From Polynucleobacter sp. (GTDB lineage: Bacteria; Pseudomonadota; Gammaproteobacteria; Burkholderiales; Burkholderiaceae), in assembly GCF_018500155.2 (NCBI RefSeq), contig NZ_JAHBAK020000002.1, positions 1 to 44,125 on the forward strand: a stretch of 44,125 bases of DNA, in the 5' to 3' direction. Below are positions 1-8,525 of the stretch, piece after piece. Below the pieces are notes generated by a model. The model did no database searches. It worked only from the letters and a program-made list of their open reading frames with translations, and had not been told where the DNA came from. The translations under genes and the position numbers were made by a program. Each line of letters opens with the position of its first letter. The stretch's first letter is position 1.

Positions 1-1
1 A

Positions 2-1114
2 TCTGCAGCAATCACTTTGCCACTAGGCATCACTACCTCTAAAGAGTACGCAGAGCTCGAGTGGCCAATCGACCTATTAATTACTGTTGTATGGGTTGCT
101 TATGCCATCGTGTTCTTTGGTACTGTGATCAAACGTAAGACAAAACATATTTATGTTTCAAACTGGTTCTTTGGCGCATATATTTTGACGATTGCGGTAT
201 TGCATATTGTGAACAATATCGAAATGCCAGCAAGTCTCTTTAAGTCTTATTCAGCCTATGCTGGTGCACAAGACGCCATGATTCAATGGTGGTATGGACA
301 TAATGCAGTGGGCTTCTTCTTGACCACTAGCTTCTTGGGCATGATGTATTACTTCATTCCTAAGCAAGCTGAGCGTCCAATCTATTCTTACCGTTTGTCG
401 ATTGTTCACTTTTGGGCATTGAACTTCACTTACATGTGGGCAGGTCCTCACCACTTGCAGCACACTGCATTGCCTGATTGGACTCAGTCATTGGGTATGG
501 TTTTCTCATTGATCTTGTTGGCGCCATCATGGGGCGGCATGATCAACGGCATCATGACTTTATCGGGCGCATGGTATAAATTGCGTCGCGATCCAATCTT
601 GAAGTTCTTGGTAGTCGCATTGTCCTTCTACGGTATGTCTACATTTGAAGGCTCCATGATGTCGATTAAGACAGTGAACAGCCTGTCTCACTACACTGAT
701 TGGACTATTGGTCACGTGCACTCTGGTGCATTGGGCTGGGTTGCCATGATTACCATTGGTTCTTTGTACTACCTCATTCCACGCTTGGTTGGTCAGAGAG
801 AAATGTACAGCACCAAATTGATTGAATTGCATTTCTGGATTGCAACCATTGGCGTGGTAATTTATATCGCAGCTATGTGGATTGCAGGGGTAATGCAAGG
901 CTTGATGTGGAGAGCTTTTGAGCCTGATGGCACTTTGACTTATAGCTTTGTTGAGTCAGTAAAAGCGACCTATCCTTTCTATGTCATTCGTTTATTAGGC
1001 GGTCTGTGCTACTTAAGCGGTATGTTGTTGATGGCTTACAACGTCTACAAAACAGTGATTAACAAAAAATTCGTAGACGCTCCGATTCCACAAGCGTCCA
1101 TCGCCGCTCACTAA
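2..1114 (+). CDS. ccoN: cbb3-type cytochrome c oxidase subunit I, 5' truncated
   Basis: This is the catalytic haem-copper subunit of the cbb3 terminal oxidase, an inner-membrane protein that reduces O2 at low oxygen. The reading frame is open from base 2 and runs off the left edge, so the true start is missing. About 371 residues are present against roughly 475 in the family, so about 100 N-terminal residues are lost, including the first haem b ligand. Visible family motifs are WWYGHN and [13 protein letters not shown], which carry copper-B and active-site histidines, and HVHSGALGW, which carries haem ligands. Many hydrophobic segments fit a 12-helix protein. ccoO follows 10 bases later with a good ribosome site. 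A TTG at base 17 is an internal codon, not a start. Confidence 0.97.
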   Translation, partial: SAAITLPLGITTSKEYAELEWPIDLLITVVWVAYAIVFFGTVIKRKTKHIYVSNWFFGAYILTIAVLHIVNNIEMPASLFKSYSAYAGAQDAMIQWWYGHNAVGFFLTTSFLGMMYYFIPKQAERPIYSYRLSIVHFWALNFTYMWAGPHHLQHTALPDWTQSLGMVFSLILLAPSWGGMINGIMTLSGAWYKLRRDPILKFLVVALSFYGMSTFEGSMMSIKTVNSLSHYTDWTIGHVHSGALGWVAMITIGSLYYLIPRLVGQREMYSTKLIELHFWIATIGVVIYIAAMWIAGVMQGLMWRAFEPDGTLTYSFVESVKATYPFYVIRLLGGLCYLSGMLLMAYNVYKTVINKKFVDAPIPQASIAAH

Positions 1115-1124
1115 GGATAAGAAC

Positions 1125-1772
1125 ATGTCAGAACAACGTCGATTTTTCTCCCACGAAACGCTTGAGCGTAATGTAGGCTGGTTGATTATCACTACGATCG
1201 TAGTGATATCAATCGCAGGCTTGGTGCAGATCGTGCCCCTGTTTTTCCAGCACTCTACAACTGAGCCAAGCCCTGGAGTCGAGCCATACTCTGCGCTTCG
1301 CTTGGCGGGTCGCGATATCTATCAACGTGAAGGTTGCTTAGGCTGCCATTCACAGCAGATTCGTACCTTACGTTCCGAAGTAGAGCGTTATGGTCCTTAC
1401 TCTATTGCCGGTGAATCTGTCTTTGATCACCCATTCCTTTGGGGTAGTAAGCGTACTGGTCCTGATTTAGCGCGTGTAGGTGGTCGCTATTCGGATGCAT
1501 GGCATCAAATTCACTTGCGTAATCCACGCGATGTTGTGCCTGAATCGAATATGCCTGCTTATCCATACTTACAAAAGCCTGTTGCAGCTGACACCATTTC
1601 TTCTCATATGGTTGCAATGCGTCGCTTGGGTGTTCCATACACTGATGAGCAAATTGCAAATGCACCAAAAGAGCTAGAAGGTAAAACTGAAGAAGATGCT
1701 TTGATTGCTTATCTTCAGGGTTTAGGTGTGAACCGCAGATATATTGTTGTTGATGAGGTAGTAGCTAAGTAA
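1125..1772 (+). CDS. ccoO: cbb3-type cytochrome c oxidase subunit II (monohaem cytochrome c)
   Basis: CcoO is the membrane-anchored monohaem c subunit that passes electrons to CcoN. The 215-aa product has one N-terminal membrane helix (about residues 19-40) and a single c-type haem site CLGCH at residues 71-75. The motif [19 protein letters not shown] is typical of the family. A methionine in SNMPAYPYL is the likely sixth haem ligand. The ATG is preceded by AAGGAT at a normal distance, and the gene lies 10 bases after ccoN, so the two are co-transcribed. Length matches the family (about 200-240 aa). Confidence 0.97.
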   Translation: MSEQRRFFSHETLERNVGWLIITTIVVISIAGLVQIVPLFFQHSTTEPSPGVEPYSALRLAGRDIYQREGCLGCHSQQIRTLRSEVERYGPYSIAGESVFDHPFLWGSKRTGPDLARVGGRYSDAWHQIHLRNPRDVVPESNMPAYPYLQKPVAADTISSHMVAMRRLGVPYTDEQIANAPKELEGKTEEDALIAYLQGLGVNRRYIVVDEVVAK

Positions 1773-1791
1773 TTCTTAGCTATTGGGAACT

Positions 1792-1959
1792 ATGCAAAAT
1801 ATCGCACCGTACCTCTCTGCGCTTTCTACCGTGCTTGGCTTGGTAGTTTTTTTAGGAATCGTTTGGTGGGCTTGGTCTGCAAAAAGACAGCCTGCCAACA
1901 AAGAATCCGCCGAACTTCCGTTCGATCTTCCCGATGAATTCAGTAAGGATAAATCATGA
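1792..1959 (+). CDS. ccoQ: cbb3 oxidase small subunit CcoQ/FixQ
   Basis: This is a 55-aa reading frame starting MQNIAPYLSALSTVLGL, with one membrane helix (about residues 8-30) followed by a charged tail ending DLPDEFSKDKS. Size, topology and position between ccoO and ccoP match CcoQ/FixQ, which stabilises the cbb3 complex. The segment WWAWSAKR after the helix is typical of the family. Its TGA stop overlaps the ATG of ccoP (ATGA), so translation is probably coupled. The function of this subunit is known from other cbb3 systems and is not shown here. Confidence 0.92.
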   Translation: MQNIAPYLSALSTVLGLVVFLGIVWWAWSAKRQPANKESAELPFDLPDEFSKDKS

Positions 1960-2882
1960 GTGACTTTCTTGGTGCCGGTTGGAGTGCCTATATCGCCTTA
2001 GTAACTTTGGTCGGTATTGTTTGGTGCATCTGGTTATTATTTTCTCAACGCAAGGCAAAGGTAGTTCACACGCCTGATGGCGCAGTTTCTGATACTGGTC
2101 ACGTTTGGGATGATGACTTGCGCGAATTAAACAACCCATTGCCACGTTGGTGGATGTGGATGTTCTTGCTTTCTTGCATCTTCGCTTTAGTCTATTTGGT
2201 ACTTTATCCAGGATTAGGTTCTTATCCTGGCGTTTTGGGTTACAGCACTGATGGCGCATTGATGAAATCAATGACAACCGCTAATGATGAACTCAAGCCT
2301 GTTTATGCCAAATACGTGAAGATGGACATTGAACAAGTCGCTGCTGATCCCAAAGCGCGTGAAATGGGTCAACGTTTGTTCTTAAATTCTTGTGCACAAT
2401 GCCATGGCTCTGATGCTGGTGGTGCTAAAGGTTTCCCTAATTTGACTGACGGTGATTGGCTCTACGGTGGTTCACCAGAAAATATTAAAACCACGATTGT
2501 GAATGGTCGTGCTGGCGTAATGCCCCCATTCCCTCAATTAGATAGCAAGCAAATTGTGGATGTAGCTAACTATGTTCGCAGTTTGTCTGGTTTGCCTGCC
2601 GATGATTTAAAAGTGGCACGTGGCGCAGAAGTATTTAAAGCGAATTGCGCAGCATGTCATGGCCCAGAAGGCAAAGGCAATATTGCTCTTGGCGCACCAA
2701 ACTTAACTGATAAAACTTGGCTTTATGGTGGCTCTGAAGCGACCATCATTGAGACAGTAACGAAGGGTCGTATGGCACAAATGCCTGCTCAAGATAAAGT
2801 ATTGAGCCCTGAGAAGATTCAGTTATTGACTGCATATGTTTGGGGCTTATCTAACAATAAGCAACCAGCCGCAGCAAAATAA
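1956..2882 (+). CDS. ccoP: cbb3-type cytochrome c oxidase subunit III (dihaem cytochrome c)
   Basis: CcoP is the dihaem c-type electron-entry subunit. The 308-aa protein has two N-terminal membrane helices (about residues 10-30 and 66-86) and two cytochrome c domains. The haem sites are CAQCH (C146, C149, H150) and CAACH (C231, C234, H235). MPPF and MPAQ supply likely axial methionines. The N-terminal segment containing HVWDDDLRELNNPLPRWW is a family signature. The start overlaps the ccoQ stop (ATGA). The two-domain length is normal for the family. Confidence 0.97.
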   Translation: MSDFLGAGWSAYIALVTLVGIVWCIWLLFSQRKAKVVHTPDGAVSDTGHVWDDDLRELNNPLPRWWMWMFLLSCIFALVYLVLYPGLGSYPGVLGYSTDGALMKSMTTANDELKPVYAKYVKMDIEQVAADPKAREMGQRLFLNSCAQCHGSDAGGAKGFPNLTDGDWLYGGSPENIKTTIVNGRAGVMPPFPQLDSKQIVDVANYVRSLSGLPADDLKVARGAEVFKANCAACHGPEGKGNIALGAPNLTDKTWLYGGSEATIIETVTKGRMAQMPAQDKVLSPEKIQLLTAYVWGLSNNKQPAAAK

Positions 2883-2904
2883 TTTTGATTGGTTGATTTA
2901 GATA

Positions 2905-4362
2905 GTGGCAAGCGATACGCCGGGCGGAAAGCCTGTTCCAATAGAAGTCATTGAGGAATCTCTTTACGAGGTCCGGCGTAAGATCTACCCGCGTTCAGTT
3001 TCGGGGCTTTTTGCCCGCTGGCGCATCATTCTTGTTCTTGCCACCCAACTCTTGTTCTATGGCCTTCCCTGGGTTAGCTGGAATGGTCGTCAAGCAGTTC
3101 TCTTTGATTTAATTCAGCGTAAGTTTTATATCTTTGGTCTTGTGCTTTGGCCACAAGATGTGATTTACCTCACGCTGTTATTAATTCTCTCTGCCTTAGC
3201 ACTATTTTTATTTACTGCAATCGCGGGCCGTTTATTTTGTGGCTACGCCTGTCCACAAACGGTATACACCGAGATCTTTATGTGGATCGAGCGCAAAGTT
3301 GAAGGCGATCGTTTTGCGCGCATTCGCTTGGATGGTGAGGAGTGGCCGTGGAGTTTTCGCAAATGGCGCTTAAAGATCACTAAGCATGTTCTGTGGCTAT
3401 TCGTAGCTTTCTGGACGGGCTTTACATTTATTGGGTATTTCACGCCGATCACTACCCTCGGTTCCGCACTATTGCATCTATCTTTGGGCCCTTGGCAAAC
3501 CTTTTGGCTATGTTTTTATAGCTTTGCAACTTGGGGTAATGCCGGCTTTATGCGCGAGCAGGTTTGCAAATATATGTGCCCCTATGCACGCTTCCAAAGC
3601 GTGATGGTGGATAAAGATACTTTCTTAGTTACTTACGATAAAGTCCGCGGCGAGCCTAGGGGTAGCCGCAGTAAATCTGCCGATCACAATGCTTTGGGAT
3701 TAGGAGATTGTGTCGATTGCAGTATTTGCGTTCAAGTTTGTCCTACTGGCATTGATATTCGTGATGGTATGCAATACATGTGTATTGGTTGTGGAGCCTG
3801 TATTGATGCTTGTGATCAGGTGATGGAGAAAGTCCATTATCCAAAAGGGCTTATACGCTATACCACCGAGCGTGCTGTTGAAGATCGCGAATCTAACCAA
3901 AGCGCGATTCGACATATATTGCGTCCACGCGTTTTGATTTATACCGCTTTTATTACCGTACTCACTTCCGCGTTCTTATTTTCAATATTCACGCGCAATC
4001 CATTGCGAGTTGATGTGATGCGAGACCGTGGCGCCTTGGCTCGTGAGGTTGAGGGTGTGAGAATTGAGAACATCTACCGCATTCAGATCATGAATGCCTC
4101 TGAAAATAATATGAATGTTTCAGTGAAAGCGACCGGACTAGAAGGTTTGAAGATTCTGAATTCTCAAGGCCAAGTGGTGACTGAGATTGAGGTTGCTCCA
4201 GCAAGTAATTTGCTGATGCCAATTAAGGTGAGCAGCGAGATTGGCATTAATAAGCCTGGTAACTACCCCATTTATTTTGATGTAATTGCGCAAGAAATGT
4301 CTGGAAATGAATTGATAGCCAGAAAGCGCGAAGAAAAATCGACCTTTATTATTCCTCGATAG
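2905..4362 (+). CDS. ccoG: cbb3 oxidase assembly protein CcoG/FixG (membrane iron-sulfur protein)
   Basis: CcoG is a membrane iron-sulfur protein needed for cbb3 assembly; studied homologues reduce Cu(II) for copper insertion. The 485-aa product begins at GTG 2905. This is the first usable start, because an in-frame TAG sits at 2899-2901, but its ribosome site is weak. Cysteine motifs include CGYACPQTVYTE (C112, C116), CKYMCPYARFQ, and a two-cluster ferredoxin block near residues 268-305 (CVDCSICVQVCP, CIGCGACIDACD). A late membrane helix near 345-365 precedes the family's C-terminal Ig-like domain. It lies 22 bases after ccoP, in the same operon. Confidence 0.96.
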   Translation: MASDTPGGKPVPIEVIEESLYEVRRKIYPRSVSGLFARWRIILVLATQLLFYGLPWVSWNGRQAVLFDLIQRKFYIFGLVLWPQDVIYLTLLLILSALALFLFTAIAGRLFCGYACPQTVYTEIFMWIERKVEGDRFARIRLDGEEWPWSFRKWRLKITKHVLWLFVAFWTGFTFIGYFTPITTLGSALLHLSLGPWQTFWLCFYSFATWGNAGFMREQVCKYMCPYARFQSVMVDKDTFLVTYDKVRGEPRGSRSKSADHNALGLGDCVDCSICVQVCPTGIDIRDGMQYMCIGCGACIDACDQVMEKVHYPKGLIRYTTERAVEDRESNQSAIRHILRPRVLIYTAFITVLTSAFLFSIFTRNPLRVDVMRDRGALAREVEGVRIENIYRIQIMNASENNMNVSVKATGLEGLKILNSQGQVVTEIEVAPASNLLMPIKVSSEIGINKPGNYPIYFDVIAQEMSGNELIARKREEKSTFIIPR

Positions 4363-4377
4363 TAAGATAGGAAAAGA

Positions 4378-4593
4378 ATGGAGATGATGCAAATGACTGA
4401 ACAAACTAGCAAGCCCTGGTGGAAGCAATTGTGGCCTTGGCTACTCATTAGTGGTCCTGCAGTTGCTATGATTGGTTGCATTATCACCATCTGGTTGGCA
4501 ATGAATATGCATACTGATAAGCCTCTACGTGATGGTGTTGTAAAGCAAGGTTTAAAGGTTGAGCAGATTAAAGATCCGCAGAGCGCCAAATGA
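4378..4593 (+). CDS. Short CcoH/FixH-like cbb3 assembly protein
   Basis: This 71-aa protein has one membrane helix (WLLISGPAVAMIGCIITIWLAM) after a tryptophan-rich N-terminus (PWWKQLWPW). A tail DKPLRDGVVKQGL resembles the start of the FixH periplasmic region, where many members have a DDYYKxGL-type motif. Position directly after ccoG and this pattern support a CcoH/FixH homologue. Many FixH proteins are about 150 aa, so the beta-rich periplasmic domain is absent here. The assignment rests on layout and a short motif. ATG codons at 4378, 4384 and 4393 are all possible starts. The next gene overlaps its stop by ATGA. Confidence 0.72.
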   Translation: MEMMQMTEQTSKPWWKQLWPWLLISGPAVAMIGCIITIWLAMNMHTDKPLRDGVVKQGLKVEQIKDPQSAK

Positions 4594-4850
4594 AATACCG
4601 TCTCCTAATTTGGATCCTATGGCCATCTTTCTTGGTCGCTGGTATGGCAGAGGGCTTGCTCTTTACCATCATTCACCCCCAAGACCTTTTATTTTTTGGG
4701 TATCACCCGGAAATTTCTGATGAGGGTATTTACACTATCGGATTTTTTGTGATTTGGACATTCTGCGCCGCCTCTAGTGCACTGACTGCATACATTCTTC
4801 CTGGCATTGAATCGCCAGACGGAAAGCCTATTGATCGGGGCTTAATTTAA
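4590..4850 (+). CDS. Small membrane protein of unknown function in the cco operon
   Basis: This 86-aa protein has two predicted membrane helices (about residues 5-27 and 47-70). They are separated by a loop carrying HPQDLLFFG and EISDEGIYTIGFFVIW, with a polar tail PGIESPDGKPIDRG. No enzymatic motif is recognised. The ATGA overlap with the ccoH-like gene makes it the last gene of the ccoNOQPGH run. Its stop codon overlaps the stop of the opposite-strand fnr gene. A role in cbb3 assembly is inferred from position only. Confidence 0.75.
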   Translation: MKYRLLIWILWPSFLVAGMAEGLLFTIIHPQDLLFFGYHPEISDEGIYTIGFFVIWTFCAASSALTAYILPGIESPDGKPIDRGLI

Positions 4851-5617
4851 GCCTGTTTCACAGGTATGTCAGGACTGACGCAGGCGGTCCTATCGGGGTT
4901 GGGAATACCTGCTAATTCATAAAGACCATTCATATCGACCAATTTGATATGACGTTGTTTGATCTGAATGAGGCCAGATTCCGCAAAGCGGGATAGCATA
5001 CGACTCACAGTCTCAATTTGTATGCCAAGATAGCTACCGATTTCTACGCGACTCATGCGTAGATCAAATTCATTATTGAGATATCCGCGTGCTGCTAGGC
5101 GTTGTGAGAAGCTTAGTAAAAATGCGGCTAATCTTTCTTCGGCACGCATGGTTCCCAAAGAGAGTAAATGTCGCTGATCTTGCGTCAGCTCGCGACTCAT
5201 AATTTTATGAAACTGATTTTGTAGCACGGGAATTTGCCGAGCCAAATCTTCAAAAGCCTCATATTTAATAATGCATACCTCACTCTCTTCTAGGGCAATC
5301 GCATCGGATTGATAGTGACCTTCTCCGATGCCATCAAGCCCCAAAATCTCACCAGGCAGGTGAAAGCCAATCACTTGTTGTCGACCATCTTGCAGGCAGT
5401 ATTCAGTTTTGAGGGTCCCAAAACGCACGCTGTATACAGAGCTCAGTGGATCGCCATGGCGATAGAGGCTTTCACCTTTTTGGAGGTGAACCCGTTCTTT
5501 TACTAGTGAGTCTATTTTGCTGACATCTGAGCTACTTAAGCCAACCGGAAGGCAGAATTGCCCCAGCACACAAACTGAGCACTTGCTAGTGGGAGTATCG
5601 GTGGGTTTGTAATTCAT
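4847..5617 (-). CDS. fnr: FNR/CRP-family transcription regulator with [4Fe-4S] cysteines
   Basis: This is an oxygen-sensing regulator of the FNR type (Anr/FixK2-like position). From ATG 5617 it is 256 aa. The N-terminal cluster CSVCVLGQFC gives C13, C16 and C22, and C115 in EESEVCIIKYEAF matches the fourth FNR cluster ligand, so oxygen-labile DNA binding is expected. A cyclic-nucleotide-like beta roll is followed by a helix-turn-helix, SRVEIGSYLGIQIETVSRM, and ESGLI. An in-frame ATG at 5692 would add 25 residues and overlap the divergent gene at 5685. The shorter start fits FNR proteins better, although neither has a strong ribosome site. Its place inside the oxidase cluster suggests it controls the cluster, which is inference. 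Confidence 0.93.
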   Translation of the reverse strand: MNYKPTDTPTSKCSVCVLGQFCLPVGLSSSDVSKIDSLVKERVHLQKGESLYRHGDPLSSVYSVRFGTLKTEYCLQDGRQQVIGFHLPGEILGLDGIGEGHYQSDAIALEESEVCIIKYEAFEDLARQIPVLQNQFHKIMSRELTQDQRHLLSLGTMRAEERLAAFLLSFSQRLAARGYLNNEFDLRMSRVEIGSYLGIQIETVSRMLSRFAESGLIQIKQRHIKLVDMNGLYELAGIPNPDRTACVSPDIPVKQA

Positions 5618-5684
5618 AAGCGTTATATGCAGACAGTTTATTCTACTAGGATGGAAACGTGTTTTACCTTGATCTTTCAGAAAA

Positions 5685-6404
5685 ATGCTCACTTATAGCC
5701 TTGTTTTGGCCGTATTTCTGGGGGCGCTGGTCAGTGGCTGGCATTGCGCGCTGATGTGCGGTGGAATTGCTGCTGCAATCGAGCGTCCCAAAGCTTCTCA
5801 AGCGCCTATACGCTCAAAATCAGAACTTTTTTACCTCCAGATCATTATGCATTTGGGTCGGATTGCAACTTATGCTTTGCTAGGGGCCCTAGCAGCCTGG
5901 TTGGGGGTGGTGGTTTGGCAGCAAAATTTACTACCAATTCAAAGGGCACTTTTTGTGCTGACCTCTTTGTTATTGATATGGATGGGCTTTCGATTGTTAG
6001 TCCGGAATGCGGCGGAAGCCCGCTTGGGTGGAAAATGGCTCAATACCAAAATAGCTCACTATTGGGCTAAATATCTTGGCCGCTTTGCTGGCGGATCATC
6101 TCGCTGGTTTAGCGGCATGCTTTGGGGTTTAGTACCATGCGGTCTGGTTTATAGCGTATTGCCATTGGCTTTCTTATCTGGCGATGTGATGACCGGCGCT
6201 GCTCTGATGCTCGCTTTCGGTTTGGGTACTTTGCCCAACTTATTATTGATCTCTAAATTTTCAGCAGCATTGACGCAGTTTGGTCAATATGCCTGGGTGC
6301 GATATCTTGCGGTGCTTTTACTCTTTACTGCTGGTGGGTTCGGTTTATATCGCGCCTGGGTATTGCCGGAAGCGTTGCTTAAAGGCGGATTTTGTATTTC
6401 TTAA
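5685..6404 (+). CDS. DsbD_2/TauE-SafE-like cytochrome biogenesis membrane protein
   Basis: This polytopic inner-membrane protein of 239 aa has about six helices. The motif SGWHCALMCGGI near residues 17-28 and LVPCGLVYSVLPLA near the middle are characteristic of the DsbD_2 (cytochrome c biogenesis transmembrane/UreH-like) family often found beside cco genes. The paired cysteines suggest thiol or metal handling. Studied relatives are linked to copper or heme delivery for cbb3 oxidase, but no exact substrate can be read from the sequence. The gene is divergent from fnr, and its stop overlaps the convergent SulP stop within TTAA at 6401-6404. Confidence 0.85.
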   Translation: MLTYSLVLAVFLGALVSGWHCALMCGGIAAAIERPKASQAPIRSKSELFYLQIIMHLGRIATYALLGALAAWLGVVVWQQNLLPIQRALFVLTSLLLIWMGFRLLVRNAAEARLGGKWLNTKIAHYWAKYLGRFAGGSSRWFSGMLWGLVPCGLVYSVLPLAFLSGDVMTGAALMLAFGLGTLPNLLLISKFSAALTQFGQYAWVRYLAVLLLFTAGGFGLYRAWVLPEALLKGGFCIS

Positions 6405-8035
6405 TTTGCGATTGCTGCTGCTATCCCTGAAGATAAATCAGGGTAAAGACAATCTGGTTTTATAGATTCTAAATAGGCGCTACGTTGGGCCATTTCATAA
6501 GGCTGGTGATCTAAGCCACAAATGATGAGTGTGATGTTGCGAATCTTGCATAGATGAGTCAGTTCTGCAAGAGTTTCCATACCGGAAGTATCGATATAGA
6601 TCACATTTTTAAGATCGAGGATTAAAGTTCTAGAGGGAAGATTTTCTTCAATCTTTTCTAATAGTTTTACTGCTCCAAAAAAGATAGCGCCATAAATACG
6701 GTAAGCATCAATTTGACCGCGATGTTGATTAAGCTCTGGGAAAAGATTGGGGTCTGCAGGCTCGCAGCGCGATAGGCTGGAAATACGATAGATAAAAGTG
6801 ATGAATGCACTTAGTAAGCCAACCTGTACAGCGACAGTAAGATCCAAAACCACCGTTAATATAAATACGCTCAGAATCGTTAATCGATAAGGTAAGCGGA
6901 ACTGCTTTAAGTCGACGAACTTTTTCCATTCACCCATATTCCAGGCCACGTACATCAAAATTGCCGCAAGACTAGCCAGGGGAATGTTTTTTGCCAGTGG
7001 CGCCGCAAACAGAATCACTAGTAATAATGTCAGTGAGTGAACAATTCCAGCAAGCGGTGTGGTGCCACCGCTTTCAATGTTGGTGACTGTGCGCGCAATG
7101 GTCCCTGTAGCTGGCATGCCTCCAAAAAAAGGCGATACGATATTCGCAATACCTTGAGCCATGAGTTCTTGATTGGATTCATGTCGATCATGAATTAAGC
7201 CATCGGCAATACGGGCGCAAAGCAGGGATTCAATGGCGCCAAGTAGCGCCAAAGTTAATGCTGGAGCGATCATAAATTGTGCAGTGCTCCAGCTTATCGG
7301 CAGCCACTCAAGATGTGGCAATGATGAAGGAATGCCTCCAAAGCGGGTGCCAATCGTATCTATCGGTAGATTCAAAAGGGAGGTAATGATAGTTGCAGCA
7401 ACCATAGCCACAACTGTTCCGGGTAAATGGCTAAACCAGCCCAAGTGTCTTTGGATTAATTTCCAGACAATAATGATGGCAAGGCTGCCGCAGGCAATGG
7501 CGAGAGCGGTTGGGTTTACTGTATCGGCTGCTTGATATAGAGCTTGAATAGCCTGAAAAAATTCTGCAGGCATCTTATCAATTGAGAGCCCAAAGAAATC
7601 TTTAATTTGGGATAGACCAATTAATACCGCAATACCATTAGTAAATCCAATGATGACTGCGACGGGGATAAATCGCACTAAAGTTCCGAGCCTAAAGATG
7701 CCCATTAGTAATAGAAATACGCCAGACATTGCGGTAGCTACCAACAAGTTTGCTACGCCATAGTGCTCCACAATGCCATACACAATGACAATAAATGCTC
7801 CAGCAGGACCACCAATTTGGACGCGACTGCCACCTAATAATGAAATGAGTCCGCCGGCGACGATGGCGGTAAAAATGCCCGTCTCGGGTTTTAATCCGCT
7901 GGCAATGGCGAACGCCATGGCTAAGGGTAGCGCCACGATGCCAACAGTTATTCCTGCTAAAACATCCTTGATCAATAGGGTGCGGTTATAGCCCTTAAAA
8001 GAGTCAAAAATTCTGGGGTGAAAAAGCATAGGCAA
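6401..8035 (-). CDS. SulP-family anion transporter with STAS domain
   Basis: This 544-aa secondary transporter has a SulP membrane domain (roughly residues 15-420) and a C-terminal cytoplasmic STAS domain (about 440-544). DVLAGITVGIVALPLAMAFAIASG is the family signature in the first helix region. VQIGGPAGAF and GGMPATGTIARTVTNI are further conserved SulP segments. The STAS part contains VIYIDTSGMETL, the anti-anti-sigma-like loop. Substrate is sulfate, bicarbonate or another anion and cannot be decided from sequence. It begins just after the stop of the upstream DUF2177 gene, so the two are co-transcribed. Confidence 0.94.
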   Translation of the reverse strand: MPMLFHPRIFDSFKGYNRTLLIKDVLAGITVGIVALPLAMAFAIASGLKPETGIFTAIVAGGLISLLGGSRVQIGGPAGAFIVIVYGIVEHYGVANLLVATAMSGVFLLLMGIFRLGTLVRFIPVAVIIGFTNGIAVLIGLSQIKDFFGLSIDKMPAEFFQAIQALYQAADTVNPTALAIACGSLAIIIVWKLIQRHLGWFSHLPGTVVAMVAATIITSLLNLPIDTIGTRFGGIPSSLPHLEWLPISWSTAQFMIAPALTLALLGAIESLLCARIADGLIHDRHESNQELMAQGIANIVSPFFGGMPATGTIARTVTNIESGGTTPLAGIVHSLTLLLVILFAAPLAKNIPLASLAAILMYVAWNMGEWKKFVDLKQFRLPYRLTILSVFILTVVLDLTVAVQVGLLSAFITFIYRISSLSRCEPADPNLFPELNQHRGQIDAYRIYGAIFFGAVKLLEKIEENLPSRTLILDLKNVIYIDTSGMETLAELTHLCKIRNITLIICGLDHQPYEMAQRSAYLESIKPDCLYPDLSSGIAAAIAN

Positions 8036-8036
8036 A

Positions 8037-8438
8037 CTACGAAAGTCGATTGCCTACCCAGTAGGCAACTCCAGAAGAGATGGCGGTGACCAGAGAACCC
8101 CAAGCAATATCGATGAATGCCAGTCTTGTGGGGAAGTCGCGGATAACAGCAAGGTTTGTTAGGTCATACGTCATGTAGCAAAACAATCCAAACAAGGCGC
8201 CATATTGGAGAGCATATATTAGGGATTGCTTGGAGAGTGCTGGAGCGATGACAAAAATACAAACGCCTAAGGTATAGAGCAAGTAAAAAGCAAGGCCTGC
8301 CATGAGCTTGGGTTCGTTAGCCATTAAATCCCCCATCTCACTGCGATAGAGATTTTTTGCAATACCTAACAGCCAAACTAGATCTACCGCGATCAGGGCA
8401 ATCAAAAAGGAAAAATAGACACCAAAATACTTGAGCAA
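8037..8438 (-). CDS. DUF2177-family small membrane protein
   Basis: This 133-aa protein has four predicted membrane helices. DLVWLLGIAKNLYRSEMGDLM near the N-terminus and YMTYDLTNLAVIRDFP in the third helix region are hallmarks of DUF2177. The function of the family is unknown. It lies one base upstream of the SulP gene on the same strand and is its probable operon partner. Whether it helps transport is not known. Confidence 0.88.
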   Translation of the reverse strand: MLKYFGVYFSFLIALIAVDLVWLLGIAKNLYRSEMGDLMANEPKLMAGLAFYLLYTLGVCIFVIAPALSKQSLIYALQYGALFGLFCYMTYDLTNLAVIRDFPTRLAFIDIAWGSLVTAISSGVAYWVGNRLS

Positions 8439-8461
8439 TTCTTTTACCCTTAGAGCTTTTA

Positions 8462-8510
8462 TAGGTCAATAATAAGCATTATGATGGAAAGATGATATGA
8501 GTAGGTCAAT
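8462..8510 (+). promoter_or_regulatory. Upstream region of uspA-like gene with direct repeat TAGGTCAAT
   Basis: The nine-base word TAGGTCAAT occurs at 8462-8470 and again at 8502-8510, exactly 40 bases apart, in the short gap between the divergent DUF2177 and UspA-like genes. Spacing close to four helical turns would suit a regulator binding two same-face sites. No family is recognised, and chance cannot be excluded. Confidence 0.3.
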
Positions 8511-8525
8511 TTAGAGGAGATAGAT

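Noticed and set aside
4272-4589. Minus-strand frame opposite the ccoG end and ccoH
   Set aside because: It is antisense to coupled oxidase genes and has no motif or ribosome site.
5669-5682. TTGAT half-site resembling an FNR box in the fnr-DsbD_2 gap
   Set aside because: Only one half (TTGAT) matches; the expected ATCAA partner is replaced by CAGAA.
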